Assembly (NCBI GenBank): GCA_003246625.1
Contig: QJZR01000014.1
Span: 71,219 to 135,218 of the forward strand
Direction of reading: 5' to 3'
Source: Alphaproteobacteria bacterium
Lineage (GTDB): Bacteria; Pseudomonadota; Alphaproteobacteria; Rhodospirillales; Rhodospirillaceae
DNA: 64,000 nt
The notes under the pieces were generated by a model. The model was not told where the DNA came from and ran no database searches. It worked only from the letters and a program-made list of their open reading frames with translations. The position numbers and the translations under genes are program-made. Shown in pieces: positions 33,732-41,516 of the stretch. Positions within the stretch are counted from its first letter, which is position 1. Every line of letters starts with the position of its first letter.

Positions 33732-34346
33732 TTATCGTTCAATGGCCGAATCGGTCGGTTCTAACACACATAGGACCGCCCATGCAGACAAACTTTTGGA
33801 CAGGCAGGACAGCGCCAGATCGATCGGCAGGCCGCGGCGTCCGCCGTGCAGAATGGTTTCGGTCACCTTCCATCCGGCCTTGCCGCCGCGTTCGCGGCAG
33901 AAGCGGCTGGCGCTGTCGTAGGAGACGAGCCAGCGGTGCCGGTCGAGGATCGGTTCGGGGGGAAGACGGTACTTGTCCATTTCCCGTCCCCGCAGGAACT
34001 GCAGGCGGAAGGACCAGTGATAGGCGTTGGGCAGCAGAACCACCACCCGGCGGCGCGCCACCCGCAGCATCTCGTCGAAGACGAACCAGATCTTGTCGGT
34101 GTGTTCGAGCAGGTCGAGGGCGACGACTGCGTCGAAGGATTTGTCGGCGAACGGCAGGCCTTCCTCGACGTTGCCGACGCGGTCGACGCCCGGTCCGGGG
34201 AAAAGGTCGATGCCGGTATAATCGAGCCCGGAACGCAGGTGTTTTTTCAGGATGGCGTCGCGGCAGCCGATGTCGAGGACCGAATGGACGTCGGCGGGAA
34301 GGGCCCGGTCGGTCAGGGCGTACTTGTCATAGATCAGATGCGGCAT
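33732..34346 (-). CDS. Class I SAM-dependent methyltransferase
   Basis: 204 residues. Motif I VLDIGCRDAILKKHL, then YTGIDLFPGPG and FDAVVALDLLEHTDKIW are typical of small Methyltransf_11-type enzymes. It lies between the aminotransferase and another methyltransferase in the glycan operon, six bases from the latter's stop. Substrate unknown. Confidence 0.88.
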   Translation of the reverse strand: MPHLIYDKYALTDRALPADVHSVLDIGCRDAILKKHLRSGLDYTGIDLFPGPGVDRVGNVEEGLPFADKSFDAVVALDLLEHTDKIWFVFDEMLRVARRRVVVLLPNAYHWSFRLQFLRGREMDKYRLPPEPILDRHRWLVSYDSASRFCRERGGKAGWKVTETILHGGRRGLPIDLALSCLSKSLSAWAVLCVLEPTDSAIER

Positions 34347-34352
34347 GTCGGC

Positions 34353-34961
34353 TCATTTCTTGCGCAGGATGATGGTCCACCCGATCGGATCCCCGGGCGG
34401 CAACAGCAGGTCGATGGCGGCGGCCAGGAAGCTCACCGTGGCGTTGGCGTAATAGCGGCGGTGTCCGTGCACGCAGGCGACTTCCAGGGCGGGCGGCGCC
34501 TCGCGCAGGTAGTTCTCGGTGCGGCTGGAGAGAAGCTTGACGAAGGCCATCGGCGGATAGGGCCGGATGTGGCTGAAGGTGCCCCAGACGTTGCGCACCC
34601 CCGGCGTGGTCAGATAGAGGTGCCCGCCCGGCCGCAGCACCCGCGCCGTCTCGGCGATGAAACGGGCGGCGTCCGCCGGGGCGAAGTGTTCGATCAGCTG
34701 CGCGGCGTGCACCGCGTCGAAGCTTTCGTCCGGGAATTCCAGGGAAAGGGCGCTCATGCACTGGGCGTTCAGGCCGCGCGAACGGCAATGTTCGACCAGG
34801 ACCGGGTCGAGGTCGATCCCCACCGTGTTGGCGGGGTCGCGCGCCATGAAGTCTCCGGCGCCGCATCCGACGTCGAGCACCCGGCGTCCGACCAGGTATT
34901 TGACGAGATGGGGGTTGCGGCGGTGGCGCAGGCCGAGGCGCAGGTATTCGATGAAGGTCAT
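34353..34961 (-). CDS. Class I SAM-dependent methyltransferase
   Basis: 202 residues. Motif I VLDVGCGAGDFMA, GIDLDPVLVEHC, FDAVHAAQLIEHF and RVLRPGGHLYLTTPG are textbook Methyltransf_11 motifs. The start beginning MTFIEYLRLG overlaps the acetyltransferase stop by four bases. Distinct in sequence from its neighbour, so probably modifies a different position. Confidence 0.9.
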   Translation of the reverse strand: MTFIEYLRLGLRHRRNPHLVKYLVGRRVLDVGCGAGDFMARDPANTVGIDLDPVLVEHCRSRGLNAQCMSALSLEFPDESFDAVHAAQLIEHFAPADAARFIAETARVLRPGGHLYLTTPGVRNVWGTFSHIRPYPPMAFVKLLSSRTENYLREAPPALEVACVHGHRRYYANATVSFLAAAIDLLLPPGDPIGWTIILRKK

Positions 34962-35551
34962 GGGGCGGCTCCGCCGGGTTCGCGCAGGCGCAGGACGCGG
35001 GCCGGGCTGCCCGCGATCACGGCGAGGGGGGGGTGCGTGCGGGTGACCACCGAACCCGCGCCGATCACCGTGCCCGGCGCGACGTCGGCCATCACCACGG
35101 CCCCGGCACCGATCCAGACGTCGCTGCCGATCGTCACCGGGCGTTTTTCCCCATGCTGTTCGCGCATCGGACGCGAGGTGTCGGAAAAGTCGTGCTGGTT
35201 GGCGCCGCTGGTGAAGATCACATGGCTGCCGGTCATCACGTCGTCGCCGATTTTCACCCAGCCCAGCCAGTTCCCCACCCCCAGGGTACAGCGGTCGCCG
35301 ATTTCCGCGTCGCGGGTGCGGATCACCGCCAGCCAGTCCACGGTCAGGCGCTCGCCGCAGCGTTTCAGGGTCAGCCGATACCAGACGCGGCGCAGCAGAA
35401 TGCCGGAGAACCCGGGAATCAGGGACAGCAACTGGCTGGGCGCGGTGAACGTGGAATATCCGGGCAGCGGCAGGCGCGACCACGCCAGCAACGGCAGCAG
35501 CAGGACACAGGCCAGGATTTCCGCGGTTCGTACCAGCCAGAGGCGGCTCAC
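34958..35551 (-). CDS. Hexapeptide-repeat O-acetyltransferase (WcaF-like)
   Basis: 197 residues. An N-terminal hydrophobic helix (about residues 8-26) is followed by a left-handed beta-helix: repeats such as IGDRCTLGVG, IGDDVMTGS and IGSDVWIGAGAVVMADV, ending VIAGSPARVLR. The pattern resembles colanic-acid-type acetyltransferases. Likely acetylates a sugar of the repeat unit at the membrane. Coupled by four-base overlaps on both sides. Confidence 0.9.
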   Translation of the reverse strand: MSRLWLVRTAEILACVLLLPLLAWSRLPLPGYSTFTAPSQLLSLIPGFSGILLRRVWYRLTLKRCGERLTVDWLAVIRTRDAEIGDRCTLGVGNWLGWVKIGDDVMTGSHVIFTSGANQHDFSDTSRPMREQHGEKRPVTIGSDVWIGAGAVVMADVAPGTVIGAGSVVTRTHPPLAVIAGSPARVLRLREPGGAAP

Positions 35552-36621
35552 GGCGATACCCCCTTTTTCGCATAGGCCGTCAAAATATCATGCAGCCTAC
35601 GGATAAGGCCATCCAGCGTATGGTCGCGGCGGGCGATTTCTTCCTGCCGCGCGCCGAGGTCGGCGCGTTCCCGCGCGTCCATCGCGGCGATGCGGTCGAG
35701 GGCGGCGCGGATCGACGCCGCGTCCCCCGCGATCGCGCAGTCGGCGAAACCCTCGGCCACGGCGATGGCGCGGAAGGCGTCGTTGCAGCTGATCACCGGG
35801 CACCCGGTAGCCATCGCCTCGACCATCGCCTTGTCCAGGCTGCCGGTGGCGCTGAGGTTGACGAAGACGTCGGAGCGGGCGAGCAAGGGCACGATTTCGT
35901 CGGGGTCGAGACGTCCGGTGAAGACGACGCGTTCCGTGCCCAGAGTCCGTGCCTTTTGCCGCAAGTCCGCGGCATGGCGGGCCTCGGATTCCGAGGTGGC
36001 GTCGCCGACCACGGTCAACCGCCAGGGGAGCTCCTCCCGCCATCCGCTCAGGGCGTCGATCAGCCGGTCGATCCCCTTGCTCGGCGCCAGGCGTCCGACG
36101 GTGACGATTTCGAAGACCTCGCTCGGGGTCCGCGCGGCGGGAAGGAAACAATCGGCGTCGATGCCCTGGCCGATGAAGTCGGCCTTGGCGGACGGCAGGC
36201 GGAATCCTTGCGGCGTCGAGCTGACGACACGATCCACCAGGCGGTGCGCCAGGCGCAGCATCGGCGGGGTCGCGCCATGCGCGTACCACATCACGTTCTT
36301 CAGGCCGGTCAGTTTCGCCACCGGCCAGAACAGCGCCGCGAACACCGGAATCATGTGGGTGAAGACGACGTCGATGCGCCGCCGCCGCAGAATTCCGGCG
36401 ACCAGCCAATAGAAGCGCAAGGCGCGTAGCCATTCGGGATAGCCGCGTTCGCGGCCGACCGACCAGACCTCAACGTTGGCGGGCAGGGCGTGGCGGCCCG
36501 TCGTCATCGTCACCACGTCGATGTGGTCGAAACGTTTCGCCAGGGCCTCGATCCAGCGCGAGCCGAAGGCCAGGGTGACGTGTTCGTCGTCGACCGCCAG
36601 ATTGAACATCAGCAGATTCAT
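35548..36621 (-). CDS. Glycosyltransferase family 4 (group 1)
   Basis: 357 residues. VTVGRLAPSKGIDRLIDAL is the donor-domain entry, and the E-x7-E-like segment LSATGSLDKAMVEAMATGCPVI lies near residue 270. The N-terminal domain begins MNLLMFNLAV. Start overlaps the previous stop by four bases. Part of the chain-assembly series of four adjacent glycosyltransferases. Confidence 0.92.
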   Translation of the reverse strand: MNLLMFNLAVDDEHVTLAFGSRWIEALAKRFDHIDVVTMTTGRHALPANVEVWSVGRERGYPEWLRALRFYWLVAGILRRRRIDVVFTHMIPVFAALFWPVAKLTGLKNVMWYAHGATPPMLRLAHRLVDRVVSSTPQGFRLPSAKADFIGQGIDADCFLPAARTPSEVFEIVTVGRLAPSKGIDRLIDALSGWREELPWRLTVVGDATSESEARHAADLRQKARTLGTERVVFTGRLDPDEIVPLLARSDVFVNLSATGSLDKAMVEAMATGCPVISCNDAFRAIAVAEGFADCAIAGDAASIRAALDRIAAMDARERADLGARQEEIARRDHTLDGLIRRLHDILTAYAKKGVSP

Positions 36622-37787
36622 GGCGTGTGTCCCAGGGCGGTATCGTAGAAGCGGCGCATCCGTTCGATCACCGCGTCGGCGGAGACGAGGGACGCGGCGT
36701 GCCGCGCGGCGGCCTCTCCCATCCGGCGCAGGCGCGCCGGGTCGGCGCACAATTCGGACAGGGCGTCCGCAAAGGCCTCGGCATCGCCCACCGGGGTGAC
36801 CCGGCCGGTTTCGCCGTCGGCGATCGCTTCGCGCGCGCCGGCGGTGTCGGTGCTCAGTGCCGGGATTCCCGCCAGGGCGCTTTCGTAAAGGACGCGGGCG
36901 GCGCTTTCCCGGTCCGAGCTCAACAGCAGCAGGTCGGCGGACTGGAAAAGCGCGGGGATCCGGGCGTTGTCCATCCAGCCCAGCCAGCGTACCCGGCCGG
37001 GGGCCAGACGTTCGGCTTCGCGGCGCAGGGGCTCGGCCAGGGTGCCGCTGCCCGCGACCGCCAGCACCGCCCCGGCCTGCGCCGACGCGGCGCGCGCGAA
37101 GGCGGACAGCATCAGCGGCAGGTTCTTTTCCGGTTCCAGGCGGGAAACCGCCAGCAGCAACGGGCCGGTTTCTCCCGCCAGCAGATCGCGGCGGAGGTTC
37201 TCCGCCTCGGCCGCGGGTTGCCGCAGGCGGTCGGCGTGGGTGATCAGGAAGGGAATGTGCACCAGGTTGCGGATGCCCAGGCCGGACAACCGGTCCGCCA
37301 CCGCCTGGCTGTCGCTGCGCGCCGCCGCCGCCTGGCGCAGGACCCATTTGCCGACGCGGTTGGCGATACGGTTGACCGGTCCCTGCGCCAGCCAGACCGG
37401 GTTGTCGATCTCGTCGCTGTAGAGGCCGACCGTCAGGGGCAGGCGGAAGCGCCGGGCAAGCAGGGCACCGGCCAGGCCGCAGATGCAGGGATCCTGCGCC
37501 TGGATCAGGTCGAAACGGCTTTCGCGCAGCAGACGGGCGCCCGCGCGCAGCGCGGCGGGGACGAACAGGGACCAATGCCTGACCGGGCAGGGAACCACCG
37601 ACAGGCCGCCGTCCAGATCGACGCGATCGCACGGCGTTCCGGGCGGCGCCTTGACCAGATGAACCAGTTCGGCGGGCAGGCTTCGTGCATAGAAGGCCTG
37701 GCGCGCGCGCGCCTCGGCGTCGGCGGCGCCGGGCAACAGGCCTCGGTCCAGGCCGATGTTGAGAATGCGGAGGGGTGCCGGGGTCAT
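36618..37787 (-). CDS. Glycosyltransferase family 4 (group 1)
   Basis: 389 residues. Contains AVSRLEPEKNLPLMLSAF, WLGWMDNARIPALFQSADLLL and the donor-binding RESAARVLYESALAGIPALS. GT4 architecture with two Rossmann domains. Overlaps both neighbours by four bases. Linkage specificity cannot be inferred. Confidence 0.92.
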   Translation of the reverse strand: MTPAPLRILNIGLDRGLLPGAADAEARARQAFYARSLPAELVHLVKAPPGTPCDRVDLDGGLSVVPCPVRHWSLFVPAALRAGARLLRESRFDLIQAQDPCICGLAGALLARRFRLPLTVGLYSDEIDNPVWLAQGPVNRIANRVGKWVLRQAAAARSDSQAVADRLSGLGIRNLVHIPFLITHADRLRQPAAEAENLRRDLLAGETGPLLLAVSRLEPEKNLPLMLSAFARAASAQAGAVLAVAGSGTLAEPLRREAERLAPGRVRWLGWMDNARIPALFQSADLLLLSSDRESAARVLYESALAGIPALSTDTAGAREAIADGETGRVTPVGDAEAFADALSELCADPARLRRMGEAAARHAASLVSADAVIERMRRFYDTALGHTP

Positions 37788-38899
37788 CGCCGGGCCTCGC
37801 TCAGGACGCGGGCGGTTTCGTCCATTTGTGCGTCGAAGGTGAAGGAACGGGTGATTTGCCGCGATCCGGCCGCCGCCAGCCGGGCACGCAGCGCGTCGTC
37901 GCCGAGCAGACGGCGGAGGGCCTCGGCCAGGGCGGCGGTATCGCCGACCGGGACCAGCCAGCCGTCCTCGCCGTGGGCGATGGTTTCCGGCGTGCCGCCC
38001 GCGGCGCTGGCCAGAACCGCGACGCCCGCCGCCTTGGCTTCCAGGACGATATGGGGCAACCCCTCGTAGCTGGAGTTAAGGACGAACAGGCGGGCCGCGC
38101 GGATTTCCTCCGCCACTTGGGCGTGGTCGACGTTGCCGGCGAAGGAAACCGCCGCGCCGCTTCGCCGCGCGGTTTCCTCCAACTCGCCACGCAGCGGACC
38201 GTCGCCGACCACCCGCAGGCTGAGACCCAATTCGGCGCAGACGGCGATCAGCTCGGCAATTCCCTTCCAGGGAACCAGGCGGGCGACGGTGACCAGATCG
38301 AAACGCGGCGGCCGGGGTTCCGCCGCGGCGGGCGGCGTTACCGCGTTGTAGACGACATGAACGCGCTGCGGCGGCACCCCCCAACCGGCGACGATGCCCG
38401 CCAGATAGCGGCTGGGGGCGATCACCGCCGCGGCGTGGCCGGTGTACCAGCCTTGCAAACGGCGCAGGAAACCCCAGAACGGGGGGAGCGGCGCCTTTTG
38501 GAAGGCGTCGAGGGAGAGGTCCGTGGCCCGGCGGTTGCGCGCCTTTTCCCAGATCAGGTCGCCCACCACCTTGACCACGGTGGGGCGCCGCGTCAGCCAT
38601 GCGGCGGCGACGGTGCCCTCCAGCACCAGTCCGTTCAGGTAGACCACGTCGGCTTGCCGCGCCAGTCGGGCGATCGTCGCCACGGTGAGCAGCCAGCGCC
38701 AGGGGCGGAAACGGTGGCGCGGCAGGCGGATCACCGGGAAGCCATGGGCGGTGTCGTCATGGTCGAGGCGCTCGCTCAGGGTGATCACGGCGCCGATGGC
38801 GTGACCGCGTTGGCGCAGCCCTTCCGCCATCGCGGGCACGTAGCTCGCCGGACCTCCGAGGTCCGGGGGGAATATGCCGGTGACCACCAGGATGTTCAT
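37784..38899 (-). CDS. Glycosyltransferase family 4 (group 1)
   Basis: 371 residues with a clear acceptor-domain start, VVTGIFPPDLGGPASYV, a GT4 hallmark. Then VARLVPWKGIAELI and the E-x7-E segment NSSYEGLPHIVLEAKAAGV. First gene of the transcriptional run to its left; 143 bp separate it from the next glycosyltransferase upstream, a gap with a 14-bp GC palindrome at 39023-39036 that may act as a terminator or processing site. Confidence 0.93.
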   Translation of the reverse strand: MNILVVTGIFPPDLGGPASYVPAMAEGLRQRGHAIGAVITLSERLDHDDTAHGFPVIRLPRHRFRPWRWLLTVATIARLARQADVVYLNGLVLEGTVAAAWLTRRPTVVKVVGDLIWEKARNRRATDLSLDAFQKAPLPPFWGFLRRLQGWYTGHAAAVIAPSRYLAGIVAGWGVPPQRVHVVYNAVTPPAAAEPRPPRFDLVTVARLVPWKGIAELIAVCAELGLSLRVVGDGPLRGELEETARRSGAAVSFAGNVDHAQVAEEIRAARLFVLNSSYEGLPHIVLEAKAAGVAVLASAAGGTPETIAHGEDGWLVPVGDTAALAEALRRLLGDDALRARLAAAGSRQITRSFTFDAQMDETARVLSEARR

Positions 38900-39042
38900 G
38901 TTCGTCCGCAGGTTCCTTCACGCGTTAACGGGAAACGCCGAAATCCCGCCGCTTGCGGAACCGTCGCATTCGGCGGGCGAGGGATCATACGCCATCGCAA
39001 CGAATTGTCCATCCGGGCAAGGGCGGCGGCCGCCGCAGGCCA

Positions 39043-40170
39043 TCATCGTCGGGGTTCGTCGCGCAGGCAGTCGCGATAAAGCGCGAGGGTGCGTTCGACC
39101 ATCCGGGGGACGGAGAACTCCTGCAAGGCGCGTTCGTATCCCGCCTCGCCGAAGGCGGCGCGCGTCGCCGCGTCCTCGCAGCGGAGGAACGCCTGGGCGA
39201 AGGCCGGACGGTCCCCGGCGGGGCAGAGCAGGCCGGTCTGCTGATCGACGACGATCTCGGGAATGGCGCTGATTCGGCTGGCGACGATCGGGCGGCGGGC
39301 CGACATCGCTTCCAGCAGGACTAGGCCGAAGCCTTCGTAGGACGAGGTCAGGGCGAAGACGTCGAAAGCGGTCATCACCTGCGGGATATCCTCGCGGAAA
39401 CCGGCCCAGATGACCCGGGCGGAGATTCCCAGGCGCTCCGCCAGGGCCTTCAGTTCCGCTTCCTGGGGGCCGCGTCCGACCAGGACCAGGCGGGAATCCG
39501 CCGTGGCGATGCGCAGATAGTCGGCATAGGCGCCGAGAAGTATGTGTAGGGCCTTCTGCGGCACCAGACGCGCCACGGTGCCGAGCACCCAGGCTTCCGG
39601 CGGAATTCCCCATTCCTTGCGCACGGCCGCGCGGGCCTCGGCGCTGACCTCGCGGTAGGGGGCCGGATCGATGCCGTAACGGACGGTGACGATCCGTTCG
39701 TCGGATACCCGTTGGCGGCGGCGGGTGTAGTTGTTCACCGCGTCGGAGATGGCGATGATGCGGGTGGCGCGTTTTCCGACGGCGCGTCCCAGCCAGGCGC
39801 TTCCCGGAAGGCGGCAGAAGGGTTCGTCGTTGTGTTTGCTGATCACCAGGGGCGGGCGGCCTCGGGAGAGGGCGATGCCCGCCGCCGCGTAGCATTCCGC
39901 TGGCGGCATGTGGGCATGGACGATATCGGGGGCGGCCCCGTTCAGAAGGGCGGTCAGCCGCCGCAGGGGGGCGGGCTCGCCATAGTGCGACAACCCCAGG
40001 GGATGAATGCGCGCGCCCTTGCCGCGAAGATGCTCGGTCCAATAGCCGTCGCCCTTCAGATAGGCGATATCGACGTCCAGTCCCTCGGCAAGCTGTCCCT
40101 CCACCAGGGAAACCAAGTGGTTTTCCGCCCCACCGCGATTGATGGTGGTGATGACGTGGAGAATCTTCAT
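39043..40170 (-). CDS. Glycosyltransferase family 4 (group 1)
   Basis: 375 residues. MKILHVITTINRGGAENHL is the classic GT4 N-terminus. ARLVPQKALHILLGAY and SSYEGFGLVLLEAMSARRP give the donor site. ATG 40170 is used; the frame extends to 40251 but the start chosen matches the family. Divergent from the BASS transporter across 187 bp. Confidence 0.93.
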   Translation of the reverse strand: MKILHVITTINRGGAENHLVSLVEGQLAEGLDVDIAYLKGDGYWTEHLRGKGARIHPLGLSHYGEPAPLRRLTALLNGAAPDIVHAHMPPAECYAAAGIALSRGRPPLVISKHNDEPFCRLPGSAWLGRAVGKRATRIIAISDAVNNYTRRRQRVSDERIVTVRYGIDPAPYREVSAEARAAVRKEWGIPPEAWVLGTVARLVPQKALHILLGAYADYLRIATADSRLVLVGRGPQEAELKALAERLGISARVIWAGFREDIPQVMTAFDVFALTSSYEGFGLVLLEAMSARRPIVASRISAIPEIVVDQQTGLLCPAGDRPAFAQAFLRCEDAATRAAFGEAGYERALQEFSVPRMVERTLALYRDCLRDEPRR

Positions 40171-40357
40171 AAAGAGCAAGCCGTAATCAGGGAGAGAACG
40201 TGGCGGCGGTTCCGGCCGGGCCTCCGGCGTATTCGTTTTGCACGATACCATTCATCATGGCGCATGGCTACGGATGGATGGCAGTGGCGCGGGGTTCAAT
40301 CGCATGAGGATCTGGATTATCCTCGCGCCTTCGCCTTCCCCGCCAAAGGGCTTCGAC

Positions 40358-41278
40358 ATGAAAATCGTGGCAGCAGTATCGGGATTCGTCGGACGGACCT
40401 TCGCCTTCTGGGTTCTGGCGTTTTCGGTGGCGGCGTACTTCGCCCCCGCCGTCTTCAAACCGGCGGCGCCCTATATCGTCTGGTTGCTCGGCCTGGTGAT
40501 GTTCGGCATGGGGCTGACCATCGCCCCCGCCGACTTCGTCGAGGTGGCGCGCCGCCCGCGCGAGGTGGCCCTGGGCGTGCTGGCGCAGTACACGGTGATG
40601 CCGTTCGTCGCCTTCGCCCTGGCGCGGATGGTGGCGATGCCGCCGGAAATCGCCGCCGGGGTGATCCTGGTCGGTTGCTGTCCCGGCGGCACCGCCAGCA
40701 ACGTGATGACCTATCTGGCGAAGGGCGACGTCGCCCTGTCCGTTTCCCTGACCACGGTCAGCACCCTGCTGGCGCCGTTGGCGACGCCGTTCCTGGTCTG
40801 GCTGTTCGCCAGCCAGTATCTGCCGGTCGACGCCGCGGCGATGTTGCTGAGCATCGCCAAGGTGGTGGTGTTGCCGTTGGCGTTGGGCGCGGCGGTGAAG
40901 ACCTGGCTGCCCCGGCTGACCGAACGCCTGGTCCCCGCGCTGCCGTTGGTCAGCGTCGCCGGGATCGTGGTGATCATCGCCGCGATCATCGCGGTCAACC
41001 AGGCGAAACTGGCGCAAAGCGGGCTTCTGGTCATCGCGGTGGTGGCGGCGCACAACGGGTTCGGCCTGCTGCTCGGCTATGGCGCGGGGCGGGTCTCCGG
41101 CATGGGCGAATCGCAGAGGCGGACCCTGGCGATCGAGGTGGGGATGCAGAACAGCGGCCTGGGCGCGGCCCTGGCGCAGGCGCATTTCTCGCCCGTGGCG
41201 GCGGTGCCGAGCGCGGTGTTCAGCGTCTGGCACAACATTTCGGGATCGGCGCTGGCCGCCTGGTTCCGGCGGCATTGA
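40358..41278 (+). CDS. Bile acid:sodium symporter (BASS) family transporter
   Basis: 306-residue inner-membrane protein with about nine to ten helices. The segment VGCCPGGTASNVMTYLAKGD is the family signature around the sodium and substrate sites, and the C-terminal GMQNSGLGAALA repeats the crossing region. Bacterial members carry organic acids or pantoate rather than bile acids. ATG 40358 follows AAAGGG at good spacing; upstream frame extension is not conserved-looking. Confidence 0.9.
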   Translation: MKIVAAVSGFVGRTFAFWVLAFSVAAYFAPAVFKPAAPYIVWLLGLVMFGMGLTIAPADFVEVARRPREVALGVLAQYTVMPFVAFALARMVAMPPEIAAGVILVGCCPGGTASNVMTYLAKGDVALSVSLTTVSTLLAPLATPFLVWLFASQYLPVDAAAMLLSIAKVVVLPLALGAAVKTWLPRLTERLVPALPLVSVAGIVVIIAAIIAVNQAKLAQSGLLVIAVVAAHNGFGLLLGYGAGRVSGMGESQRRTLAIEVGMQNSGLGAALAQAHFSPVAAVPSAVFSVWHNISGSALAAWFRRH

Positions 41279-41288
41279 GGGCGGCGGC

Positions 41289-41516
41289 TCAGGCCACCCA
41301 TTCGTAGATTTCGCTGGAATGGCTTTGCGAGCAGCCGCCGCAGCCGCGGCTGCATCCGCCCGCGCAGAAGGCGGCGAGGCGGCAGACCTTTCCCTTGCGG
41401 ATCCAGTGATCCAGCATGCCGCGCGCCGCCTCGGGCGGAACCTTGAGGCGCAGGGCGATTTCGGCCAGCGAGGCGCGTTTGCGCTCCGAAAGATAGGCGC
41501 GGATCTCAGTCAGCAT
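41289..41516 (-). CDS. feoC: FeoC-like ferrous iron transport regulator
   Basis: 75 residues. N-terminal winged helix (SLAEIALRLKVPPEAARGML) followed by a cysteine cluster: Cys at VCRL, FCAGGC, RGCGGC. FeoC proteins bind an iron-sulfur cluster and regulate or stabilise FeoB. The start overlaps the feoB stop by 11 bases. Confidence 0.88.
   Translation of the reverse strand: MLTEIRAYLSERKRASLAEIALRLKVPPEAARGMLDHWIRKGKVCRLAAFCAGGCSRGCGGCSQSHSSEIYEWVA

Noticed and set aside
40268-41275. 335-codon open frame antisense to the BASS transporter
   Set aside because: Hydrophilic, His/Asp/Arg-rich shadow of a membrane protein gene; no family features.
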